Part shown: in pieces, positions 23,541 to 64,000 of the stretch
Position numbering within the stretch: position 1 is the stretch's first letter
Layout: each line of letters begins with the position of its first letter
DNA from: Lytechinus variegatus
Lineage: Eukaryota > Echinodermata > Echinoidea > Temnopleuroida > Toxopneustidae
DNA length: 64,000 nucleotides
Assembly (NCBI RefSeq): GCF_018143015.1
Contig: NC_054756.1
Location: 18,621,361-18,685,360 of the forward strand
Reading direction: 5' to 3'
Program-made: the position numbers and the translations under genes
Notes under the pieces: generated by a model
What the model was told of the DNA's origin: nothing
What the model saw: only the letters and a program-made list of their open reading frames with translations
Database searches by the model: none

Positions 23541-23550
23541 AGATACGCTC

Positions 23551-23802
23551 TAAATGCAAGAGCTAATCTGGTTCGTAATCACACTCGTCTCAGAGTGAGA
23601 CAAGGGACCAGTCATTTTTGGAGTGCAATGTAGCTCCTTTTTGGAGTGAACTGTGCATATACAATATTTTTAAAACATTTTCACTCCAACAGGAGCTATA
23701 ATCCACTCAAAAAAGATGCAAAGACCACTCCAAAAATGACCGGTTCCTTGTCTCAATCTGAGAAGAGGGTGACTAGGGACCAGATTAGCTCTTTTGCATT
23801 AA
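23551..23802. mobile_element. Fold-back MITE with about 80-bp arms
   Basis: TAAATGCAAGAGCTAATCTGG...GAGACAAGGGACCAG...TCATTTTTGGAGTG at the left is matched in reverse by CACTCCAAAAATGACCGG...TTGTCTCAATCTGAG...CCAGATTAGCTCTTTTGCATTAA at the right. It is about 252 bp and non-coding. Confidence 0.8.
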
Positions 23803-23809
23803 GAATGTA

Positions 23810-25013
23810 AATAACTCGGTGGGCATAGATATACTACAAGAATACAATATTGGAAAATTTCACCCTGGGTAAGGAGGGTGGGGGCAATTTGATTAGTTCA
23901 CCATGGACCTACGTGTCCACGGTTTCACAAAAACATTTTCTCATTGATTTCATTTCATAAATTTGGTCTCAGCCAATCAGATGCAAGGACAGCAGTAGCT
24001 TAAAACAGCTGAGAGCAGATGACAAACTGTCTTATGAAATGCTCATTAGGGTATCAGTGGTAACACAAAGCTTATTGCTGAATTGTAATGGCAGACTTTA
24101 ATGCATGATTACATTGATCATTATGTGCGATCATCAGTATCAATACATATGAACTGTGTGATCAATTGCTGAGCTGTGTGTTATATGCGCACCAGATCTG
24201 GGGTTGATGTTTACAAGGTTTCTGTGGTGATAGTCAATAGAGGGCGAAATCTGCATACAATTCTGGTTACTGTAGACAAAATCATAATTATGAAATTCAA
24301 AGTAGAATGAATTTCCAGAATTTAGTAAAAATCGAAAGCACAAATTCTGAACTAAAGACAATCATAAAAACACCTATTAATTTTTAACATAAAAACAGAT
24401 TGGAAATTCTTCAGTGCTTCTAATTCAAAATTAAAGGCAAATTACAGCCAAATGCTGCCAAGTATTTTTGCCAAGTATTTTTGCTGCCAAGTATTAATTG
24501 TCATATCATCTAATATATCATTCACGTCAACTTAATGAGGCACTAAAATCAACGTCAGCTTGTCAGTATTAGCACCTGAAAAATATAAAACATTCAAACA
24601 ATTATCCCGCCATAAAAGTTGTGAAAAACCCCTAAGAGATAAAGGCAACCGAATAAAAAACATGGAATTTGTATGAAATCAAAATACACATTTGCATATC
24701 AACTAACTATGAAAAGCCTCATTTGAAAAAAAGATGCAAGGGTATTCTTCAAAATAATGAGGAATGTGTAGATTTAATTTTATATGATTTGTAAACATTT
24801 TCTTCCATTTTTTATTAATCTTAATACTTATTCAGTATTTTGAGTGTGAGTCAAGTCACAATATCTGTTTGCAAAAATTAGATAATTGATCATATTACCA
24901 ATCTAATACTCTTCAGTATTATTCAATCATAACAATGCATTCCAATAAATATGTAAATAATACTGGTTTAATGTAACTATAAATAGGAAGATCATTTGTT
25001 GGGCTATGATACT
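23810..25013. other. AT-rich DNA left of the DIRS element
   Basis: No gene is recognised. A small tandem repeat of GCCAAGTATTTTT lies at about 24455-24500. Confidence 0.35.
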
Positions 25014-25204
25014 GTAAATTATGAAAATACTTACCTGATTTTCTTATTTACGAGATAACTCATACATCTACTTGATTTGCTAGTTCAGCCCTCTGGACTG
25101 CCATACCCGAAAAGAACTCCCAAGAATTTAAAAAGCGCGAGCGCGCCCTCTCCCGTTCAGGCTTACTACCCATGATCACCGCGCAATTAGCGTCCATCTT
25201 CCTC
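25014..25204 (-). repeat. DIRS 3' inverted terminal repeat
   Basis: Positions 25062-25204 are an exact reverse complement of 31456-31598. The outer 48 bp (25014-25061) are specific to this end and reappear, complemented, in the internal complementary region. A consensus 5' splice site, CAG/GTAAGTATTTT on the minus strand, lies at 25034/25035. Confidence 0.92.
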
Positions 25205-25267
25205 ACCTTTCGCAAGCCCATACGTTGAAACATGTTGCTGCGCAAGGCGGAGGGTCGGTGGGAGGGT

Positions 25268-25364
25268 ATCAAGTAGATGTATGAGTTATCTCGTAAATAA
25301 GAAAATCAGGTAAGTATTTTCATAATTTACTTCAATAACTCCATACATCTACTTGATTTGCTAG
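25268..25364 (-). repeat. DIRS internal complementary region (circle-junction template)
   Basis: 25268-25330 is the exact reverse complement of 25014-25076. 25324-25364 is the exact reverse complement of 31577-31617. The two parts overlap by AATTTAC. In known DIRS elements such a region templates the joining of the two ends of the linear product into a circle. It starts 81 bp beyond the recombinase stop codon. Confidence 0.92.
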
Positions 25365-25445
25365 ACCAGCACGGACTCAAACCGTAGGGAGGCATGTTTT
25401 CAATTGTAAGCCTAAGAAAATTTGAAAAAACAAAAACAACGAAAT

Positions 25446-25614
25446 TTAGGGAGAGGGGGAAAAAGCCGCAGCTGCTTTAAGCGCCGAAGCAGCAAATATC
25501 GCCTCGCTGGACGGAATGTCCTTCAAGTAGAAAGAAGTGAAGGAGTTAGTTGAGCGCCAAAAGGCGGCCCTCAAAAATGTCCTCGAGAGGAAAGCCCTGT
25601 ATACTCAGGAATAC
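25446..25614 (-). pseudogene. C-terminal fragment of a DIRS tyrosine recombinase
   Basis: A short minus-strand frame of about 55 codons ends with TAA at 25446-25448. It reads AAFWRSTNSFTSFYLKDI in its middle. A Trp (the His/Trp position of the YR active site) about ten residues before an SF-x-x-FYLKD box with the nucleophilic Tyr is the typical C-terminus of DIRS-type tyrosine recombinases. The upstream part with the first catalytic Arg and the HxxR box is not recognisable. Either it was deleted or this is a terminal exon with an acceptor (TATACAG/G) near 25609. The position immediately before the internal complementary region is as expected for the family. Confidence 0.65.
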
Positions 25615-25619
25615 TAAGT

Positions 25620-28390
25620 ATCATGGGCCCTCGGCCTAGTGTCAGGAGAACAACATCACCTGCTGACTAGAGCGTAAGAATCGGAATTTGTTGAAAGTTT
25701 CAACAAGAATCGTGATCGGAAAACTGAAGCTTTTAAGGCTCAGTAAGTGATCAATCGACCAATCTGAGAAGGCGAGATATCTCAGAACCCCTGCAGAAAA
25801 TTAAGCGTGCCGCTTGCTAGTAACTAGCATGCGACTAGCAGGGCGCTCGCTTAATAAGCGAGTGCCTGCTAGCGAACAGTCCCTGCTCGTTAAAAGAACG
25901 CTTAACTATTACTCTGCACGCATATCACACGCTTATTAAGCTAGCCGCATGCTAGTTACTAGCATGCCGCAAGCTTGCGCAAGCTAGTCGCACGCTTCCC
26001 GCAAGCTTGGAAATTTCTGTAGGGGAAGCCTCCGCGTGGGAGAAAGCGCCCAGAATTCGATATCTGTCTCAAATGCGTGAGGGCAGAAAATCTGCAGAAT
26101 TCTGATAGAGAGCTGTGGTAAAAAGTTACTAGCGGTCCGAAGGGGACCAGGAACGACGGAGAGTAGGGATTTAGGAAGAAAACCACTCGTAAGGCAGACA
26201 AGGGTCGAGAAAGCGACTGAGTGCCATCCTGTTAATAAGGAATGCCGCGGACATGTTGCCTATGTAGAATAGAGCAGTCTGGTCAAAACAGCTCAACCGG
26301 GCGTGTCAGGGAAACGGCGCGGTACACATCACGACAAAAGTGTGTTAGACCGAGTGATCGAGAGAGAACTCAGGATCCCCTTTCTCCCATACTGATTGAA
26401 GCACCCATCTGAGGGTGCAGTGCCCGCGGTGGAAGAGGTGGCTTGGCTCAAGCCACCATCGCCGAGAGAGCCCGTGAGGCTAGGCTGCGATGGCTGTCCG
26501 CTGGGCGGGGGAATCCCTAGCAGCAGCAAGCGTACGCCAGAGGGAGCTGGCGAAAAAAAATCTGTCACGATATTACGTGTAAACGACCATCAAGAGATGC
26601 TCTAGACGAACAGACATCGCCAGATATGATACCTCAACCGTTACATTCCCAACGGAATCGAATGAGGTAGCAACGGCCCTGTCCTATCAAGTTAGGGACG
26701 GAAACTGGCTAAGAGTGTCGAAGTCCTCGCTTGAAGAAACAAGCGAAGGAGACTTGAGGAAGTAATCACAAAATTTCCATCAGTCTGCGGTGAGAACCAG
26801 TTGTTTATGAAAACAGTCACAAGGCCTGTTTCTCAGGTGATCGTAAGAGCAAGCACCGCCGGTGCCGGTTGCGGCAGCGTGGAACAGTCCGATATCGGTA
26901 AGATAAGGAGCTCCAAAAAGCTGCGGGGGGCGGCAAAAATGACGCCCTAAGCAGCGGGGGATGAGAATCTAAATTTCTAAAAGAAGAACTCCAGTGAAGT
27001 AAATCACTTACATGGAGAGGCTCATCCACAGTCGGCCCGAGAGAAGGCGGGTCGTAGTGATCGTGGTTAGGAAGGCATAAGCATACATCCATCCACGGTT
27101 ACATCATCCTCGGTCGTGCGGTGACCCTGGCCACATGCATTGCATGGAAGGAGGATGAAAGCAGCATGCGGGGCGACTCGAGTGTGCCGTGAAAAAATTT
27201 CTAAGAAAGAAGCCGATTCGACAAACGGGCACGGTAAAGACATCCACCGTAGACCACTCCGCACAAGGAGGGAACGGCGGAGACGCCCGCAAGATTGACC
27301 CACATAGAGGGCAGTCTATAAGATAGACAGTTAGAGCTCGACCGATGGTCTGGCGGTGTACAGTTTGGTGTGAACTCGCCGACCCGGTACGGTGGGTGTG
27401 CCCAGAAAGTAGGCATAGAATGCCGACAGAGAATCCTGGGGCTTTAAACAAGTTTGAACGCACGTACATAGCCAACAATCTCATGAGATGTACGGCGGTT
27501 ACTTTCCTCCGAGATGATGTTTACCCAACCGGGAAAGACTCGGGGAACAGCTGTGAATGTCAACAGGAGGGATATCTAGCATATGAAAAGCTGATTCCTT
27601 CCACGTATTCGGTGCGGGTGCTGCCGGCGGTGTCCGGGGGGACGACCGGTGATGGCAGCTCGGGCAGGGTTCGTACGAGCCGCCCGAATACGAGACAAAT
27701 AGGTTAACATAACCATAATGCACCGGGTGGTGAAGGCATAGCGATTATTAAGCACAGGAGAACTTTTAATCGCCGTGACATTCAGATCCGATATACATAC
27801 TCATAAGCTCGGAGAGCTATGAGATAGTGAGACATACCGCTGGGCGGTGATGGTGCTCATATCAGAGTCGCCCTCTCTTCAGCGGCGATCGCTGGAGAAC
27901 GGGTATCTGTACTAGCCCTGACTCTGGCGTTGCAAGGGTAGGAGCTAAGTAAGACAGGGCACCCTTACTTTCGAATAGAAAGTGAGGTTCAGGCCAGAAA
28001 AGCGACGGTCTCGTCGCCTGGGCGGACGGTCCGCGGACGTGATAGGTTGCCCTCTCAAAGCAGTCAAACATTCTCACGAGAGAAGTGCGGCATGCGGTAT
28101 GTAAGAGATTCATACCTCCAATCTACGGGCCCGCTTAGGGGGAAGAATGGAGAGAGTTACCGCTGAAGGAGTCGTCGCCGTATGTGAGCTTGACGTAGAG
28201 GGCGAATTCGGGAGTACCTGCATAATAATCGCCCCCCCCCCCTGCCTCTGCCTTCTCGCTAGCCTCGAGAGGCTTGAAAATTTCGAGACGGCGGCGCCGG
28301 AGCCTGGCGCTTCCGGGCAGCAGCAGAGCGGGGGTGGATTTACACCCTCGGAGCTGGCGGCTTCCTCGTCGTAGGAGCCGCCTCGTCTAG
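25620..28390. other. Interior of the DIRS element with no recognisable coding
   Basis: RT, RNase H and most of the recombinase should lie here. In every frame I see only short open stretches and no YxDD-like RT box. A cluster of palindromic words built from CTAGTAACTAGCATGC and GCAAGCTTGC occupies about 25808-26010. The sequence is GC- and CpG-rich and looks non-coding. Confidence 0.55.
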
Positions 28391-28400
28391 AGCGACCCCG

Positions 28401-29740
28401 TCACTCTCCGAGACCCCCAATTCGGCCGATTGAGCTCGGGGCGCCTGAAGAGGCGGGGCGAGAAAATATGGACTCCCTTGCTTCATCAATACCCCCGCTC
28501 GGAGGGTAGATGTGAGGTAGATACTTGTCAAGCAGCGCCTGAGCGCTTACTGAAAAGTCGACCGCAGGATAGGGGTTGTCCTCGCACTGTCCGCCTTCGA
28601 GAGACTCCTCGTAAAGGGAGTCTCGCTCTATGGACTGAACCGGGGGGTTGTCCAGTAAGCGCCGGGGTGGCCCCGTGTGTCGGCTGGGACACGTGCTCTG
28701 AGATCGACGAAAATGCTGGAAAGCACACGCGATCTTGGGGCACCCGGTTAGTCGGTGCACTGGCTGGCAATTTAACAGAATCGCTCGAGGATTTCCCGGG
28801 TGTCTGGTGGTTATTGCCCACTTGTCTCGCTTGATGCTCAGGGGCATCAGCGGGGTGAGTAGACGTCGAGGGTGGGGTGAACCCGCACTGCTCGAAAGCA
28901 GAATGTAGCAGCATGAATAGCTGTGACATCTGACCACCGACACAAGGGTCTGAAGGAGGGACGCCCATGGCAACAGGGCTGGCCGACCTCACCTTCGACC
29001 TCTTCTTCTTCGCGGCCTCCGCCGGCGTGGCCGGGGCAGAAGAAGGCACAAGAGGCACGGGTGATTTCTTACGATTTGCCGCCCCTGGCAGGGCGGCCGC
29101 CGGCAACGAAACTTCACCCGAATCTGACGGGGTCAGATTGTGGTCACAGCCTGATGTGTGACGCCTCTCGCGGTAGCAGAATATAGCAGCATAACATGTA
29201 TGACTGTAACATCTGACCACCGATACAAGGGTCTGAAGGAGGAACGCCCATGGCAACAGGGCTGGCCGACCTCTCCTTCGACCTCTTCTTCTTCTTCTTA
29301 TTTTGCGGGCTCCGCCGGCGTGGCCGGAGCAGAAGAAGGCACAAGAGGCACGGGTGATCTCTTACGATTTGCCGCCCCTGGCAGGGCGGCCGCCAACAAC
29401 GAAACTTCACCCGAATCTGACGGGGTCAGATTGTGGTCACGATCAGATTGTGGTTACAGTCTGTGTGACGCCTCTCGCGGTCAGGGGCTGGGCGATCTCT
29501 CCCGATGCTGTCAACGGAGGACGACTTATACGGCAGAGATCCTGACCTGTGCCGGGGGGAGAGAACCGCACTCTCCCTCCGGACTTCTGGTGACCCGGTA
29601 GCCGGTGGGTCGCATAGCCCTATGGGTGCTGCGGCGGCAGGACCTAGTTTAGGCTTGGAAGCCTTGGCTACCACTTTTTCCTTTGTCCGAGACCGTGGCA
29701 CCACAGTCTCGGCCTTCCTTCTCTTAGCATCCGACCGCAA
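28401..29740 (-). pseudogene. Broken gag-like region of the DIRS element
   Basis: Three minus-strand frames follow each other: 29740 to 29426, 29256 to 28528, and 28973 to 28401. The protein is Pro/Ser/Ala-rich with Lys/Arg clusters (KKKRSKVRSASP), typical of a retroelement gag without a zinc knuckle. The distal part has SAQALLDKYLPHIYPPSGG. A 283-bp tandem duplication inside it (283 is not a multiple of three) shifts the frame, so no intact product is made. Placement between the 5' repeat and the recombinase agrees with gag. Identification rests on position and composition rather than a diagnostic motif. Confidence 0.5.
28898..29487 (-). repeat. 283-bp tandem duplication inside the gag-like region
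   Basis: CATCTGACCACCGACACAAG at 28927 recurs as CATCTGACCACCGATACAAG at 29210. The similarity continues through CCCATGGCAACAGGGCTGG, the CTTCTTCTT run, GGGCGGCCGCC and CTGACGGGGTCAGATTGTGG in both copies. The second copy carries a small extra duplication (CAGATTGTGGT). Confidence 0.85.
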
Positions 29741-30680
29741 ATTCGGAATGCTGATCGACGCACCCTCATACTCACCGCCGCCGGGCGCTCACCGCGGCGT
29801 CCCTCCTACTCGCCTGGAGGCGGCCGACTTCTGTAACTTGCAATCGGGACGGTCCCCGTGGAGGGCACCAGGTCCTCTGGGGCTGTGTTAGTCCCATTCA
29901 AAGGTACCTCTCTCTACCCTGAAAAAGGAAAAACAAGAATTTTTCTTTTTTTTTTTTTTTTACAAAGATCTCGCTTAGATTAAAAGTGGAGACCGGAGTG
30001 GTCTTTCCCTCCTCCTAAAAGGAGTTTGTTTGAGCAAACAGAACAAAACAAGAGGGGAGGGGTAGGGAGGAAGAAGAACCTAAGAATAGTTTAGGTATCT
30101 GCCTGTAAGAAAATAAAAAGGAGGTCGGAGACTTTGAAAAAAGAAACTCCTACAAGGTTCCCCTACTATATTCTCTTTTTTTTTTTTTTTTTGTGCCCGA
30201 AGGAAAATTCGAAACAAAAATTCAAAAATGAATGCAAGTTCAGAAGAGGACGAAGTTTCCACCTGCGAAGAAACACAAGAACAAGCATTTCAGAGCAGGA
30301 AGAAAAGGGATTGAGAGACAAATAATTCCAGATAAAAGAAATTTTACGATAATTTCCAAGAGGAAAAAAGTAACCTCCTGTGGAAAGGTAAAGAAATTCA
30401 GAACAGGAGGAAGGAGGAACGTCTCTAGTAACGATTCCAAGAGGAAGAACGACACAGTAAATCCTCAAAGGGAAATCGTAGAGCCCGCCTGTCGAAGTAA
30501 AAAAATATAAGACTAGGAGGGAAGAGGGAATTGAACGAAGAAAACAATTCCGGGAAAGGTCAAAAAAAATTCTAACAGGAAGGAGACCCCACCTGTAAAG
30601 AACAAAAATTTTTTTTTTTTTGAGGGGGGGGATTGAATAACCAATCAATCAAGGTATAATTAAACAATCCCCGAAGCGTC

Positions 30681-30955
30681 TGTGAATAAAATATTAATCA
30701 AGAATTTTATTCAGAACAGAAAGGAAAAGGAATTGAGCTTTAAGATCCGCCTGTGAATAAAATATCAATCAAGAAATTTATTCAGAACAGAAGGAAAAGG
30801 AATTGAGCTTTAAGATCCGCCTGTGAATAAAATATCAATCAAGAAAATTATTCAGAACAGAAGGAAAAAGGAATTGAGCTTTAAGATCCGCCTGTGAATA
30901 AAATATCAATCAAGAAATTTATTCAGAACAGAAAGGAAAGAGAATTGAAGAATTA
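30681..30955 (-). repeat. Four tandem 70-71-bp repeats in the DIRS leader
   Basis: TGTGAATAAAATATCAATCA starts at 30681 (one mismatch), 30752, 30822 and 30893. Each copy also carries TTCAGAACAGAAGG and AAGGAATTGAGCTTTAAG. Weaker relatives (CCACCTGCGAAG, CCTCCTGTGGAAAGG, GCCTGTCGAAG) occur upstream between 30250 and 30600. In element orientation the array lies between the 5' terminal repeat and gag. Confidence 0.9.
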
Positions 30956-31455
30956 ATCAATTAATAATCAATCGAAAATCTTAATAAATCAATTCCAGAA
31001 AGCAAGGAAGGAACAGAGTTGAAGATCCCAACCTGCAAAAAGAAATAACAATAACACCCTCGACAACAAAGTGTAGAGGCTGTCTAGAATTTAATTCAAA
31101 AACGGCACCAAAAGCCACCACGCTTTGAACGTGAAGAACAATAACCATGACAGGTGGTGAAGGCTTGCTGCCACGTAGGCAGGCCAAGCCCGGTGCCTCG
31201 CGAACGCGCTAGCGATGCGGCGCGACGAGAACTCAAACGTTAGAAAAACAATTTAAGTGTCACCAAAAACACGTCTAAAAAGTCACGCCAGGTGTAAATT
31301 CTGAACACAATCTTACACACAAATGGAAAGATTGAAATTAAAAGGGAGAATGCACCACAGATAAGCGAAAATAATATACCACAGCTCAAAAAAGATTTGA
31401 GCTCTTAGGAGACTTATCTGAGCACGTCTTGACAGGTGGCTTGCCGAAAGCAAAA

Positions 31456-31617
31456 GAGGAAGATGGACGCTAATTGCGCGGTGATCATGGGTAGTAAGCC
31501 TGAACGGGAGAGGGCGCGCTCGCGCTTTTTAAATTCTTGGGAGTTCTTTTCGGGTATGGCAGTCCAGAGGGCTGAACTAGCAAATCAAGTAGATGTATGG
31601 AGTTATTGAAGTAAATT
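31456..31617 (-). repeat. DIRS 5' inverted terminal repeat
   Basis: 31456-31598 is identical in reverse complement to 25062-25204. The outer 41 bp (31577-31617) are repeated, complemented, in the internal complementary region at 25324-25364. It lies 558 bp downstream of the EGF gene's stop codon. Confidence 0.92.
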
Positions 31618-32175
31618 TTTCAATATGTAAATTACATTTGCTAGAAATATTTTGTTCCTTTGTTGGCTTTTAATTCTTCTTTTACTTTATACAGTGAATC
31701 ACAAGTACTGTCTGCTGAAATGTGCATATTAAATAGATCCACTTTTTATACTCAGCTTCAATAGATTCTGTTTGGTATAAAACAATTTGATACTTTGTCA
31801 ATTGTAAAATGCTTATGAATAAAAAAATTAATTATAAAATTTGCATAAAAAATGTTGAAAACGTATGTTGTTCAATGACTCTTCTAAAAATGTCAATGGG
31901 CCAATACCCTATAATAATTTCAATTTTAATATGAGAAAAAGTTTCGAAAAAGAATTTCAAGGTCAATCTCAAGGTGATACATGTTGTTGCATAAAGAAAT
32001 CTAAATGACATTGGCAAACTTATATCCATTCCAACGATATATACATACAATCTTGAACAATTGCAAGTGATTGCCCGCATCAATTACAAATGCACATCAT
32101 TCAAATCATTACACCAATTTGCGCTGGAACGTCTTTCAGTCAATCAATCACTATCATTATAGTCTGTTGTCATGG
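31618..32175 (-). other. Probable 3' UTR of the EGF receptor gene
   Basis: The AT-rich sequence directly follows the stop codon. No exact AATAAA occurs on the minus strand before the DIRS element. Two ATTAAA variants do, at 31925-31930 and 31679-31684 (written as TTTAAT on +). The transcript may end at one of these or run into the DIRS insertion. Confidence 0.45.
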
Positions 32176-63738
<31,563 letters not shown>

Positions 63739-64000
63739 CTGTGGGAGTGGAATGTGATGAAGGATATGAAGGGAAATGTATTAGTTAACCTGGGGGAGGG
63801 GGATGGCACAACATTATGCTCCTGCGTTATTTGCTCCGGGTCTTAATATCTCAGAGGGCATAGAGTTACAGTTAGGGTTTTAACACAGTTTTAGCTCAGA
63901 ATAAATGTAAAAAGGATTGGGGTTTATTTGGTTTTGAAAGTAGGTGTTATGTTGCTGCAGAAAATGCCATGGTATAATTCTCTAAAATAAGAGAAAGGTG

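Larger units (their letters stand above)
25014..31617 (-). mobile_element. DIRS-type tyrosine-recombinase retrotransposon, probably non-autonomous
   Basis: The 6,604-bp element is read on the minus strand. Its 5' inverted terminal repeat at 31456-31598 and 3' repeat at 25062-25204 are identical over 143 bp. Just inside the 3' repeat lies a 97-bp internal complementary region (25268-25364). It consists of the complement of the outermost 41 bp of the 5' end (31577-31617) joined to the complement of the outermost 63 bp of the 3' end (25014-25076), with a shared 7-bp overlap. That arrangement, a template for circle closure, defines DIRS elements. Between the ends I find a tandem-repeat leader, a broken gag-like region and the C-terminus of a tyrosine recombinase. 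I do not find reverse transcriptase, RNase H or methyltransferase motifs. The base composition is clearly more GC-rich than the flanks. GTAAATT stands at both outer boundaries in the same orientation. Identical repeats imply a recent insertion. Confidence 0.88.

Noticed and set aside
25014..25330. Separate small MITE with 63-bp inverted repeats
   Set aside because: The 63-bp inverted pair is real, but the adjoining 41-bp match to 31577-31617 shows that it is the 3' terminal repeat plus internal complementary region of the DIRS element.
27104..27707. Open frames of 120-126 codons on both strands in the DIRS interior
   Set aside because: Frames on both strands reflect the high GC content. None shows an RT, RNase H or recombinase motif.
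30681..30955. CRISPR-like array
   Set aside because: The repeats are contiguous 70-bp tandem copies with no unique spacers, inside a eukaryotic retrotransposon.

Overview
The window is animal (metazoan) nuclear DNA. It is mostly AT-rich and intron-dense, with GT-AG introns, tRNA-derived SINEs, many fold-back (MITE-like) elements and long microsatellites. The repeat style, the DIRS-type retrotransposon and a large EGF/CUB receptor gene suggest an echinoderm, most likely a sea urchin. That assignment is an inference; no species marker is visible.

Layout. From 1 to about 8.6 kb there is no convincing gene: pyrimidine/purine microsatellites, two tRNA-derived SINEs (one with a fold-back element nested in it) and several fold-back elements. 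At 8603-9472 (+) lies one intact, apparently intronless gene for a bHLH transcription factor of the BHLHE22/BHLHE23 (Beta3) family. From 9.5 to 25 kb is a gene-poor stretch rich in fold-back elements and short duplications. At 25014-31617 (minus sense) sits a 6.6-kb GC-rich DIRS-type tyrosine-recombinase retrotransposon. It is recognised by 143-bp identical inverted terminal repeats, an internal complementary region that exactly joins the two termini, a broken gag-like region and the C-terminal tail of a tyrosine recombinase. No reverse transcriptase is recognisable.

From 32176 to the right edge, on the minus strand, is the 3' part of one large gene. I can place 37 coding exons (about 1,677 codons), almost all in phase 1-1: 31 single-EGF exons, one CUB exon, one 45-nt mini-exon, three more EGF exons, and a last exon with a transmembrane segment and a roughly 175-residue cytoplasmic tail ending at TAA 32176-32178. 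The 5' end of the gene lies beyond 64000. The product is a type I membrane protein with Notch/fibropellin-like EGF repeats. Many repeats carry O-glucose and O-fucose consensus motifs, the CUB domain has no cysteines but has an Arg4 tract, and the tail has a PPxY motif. Its introns have collected a SINE, five or more DNA-transposon derivatives and two decayed duplicates of its own EGF exons.

Functionally the two genes look unrelated: one is a nuclear, probably neural, bHLH repressor-type factor and the other a cell-surface or adhesion receptor. The most unusual object is the DIRS element. Its termini carry outward-pointing consensus 5' splice sites, it lies in the same orientation as the EGF gene, and it starts only about 560 bp past that gene's stop codon.
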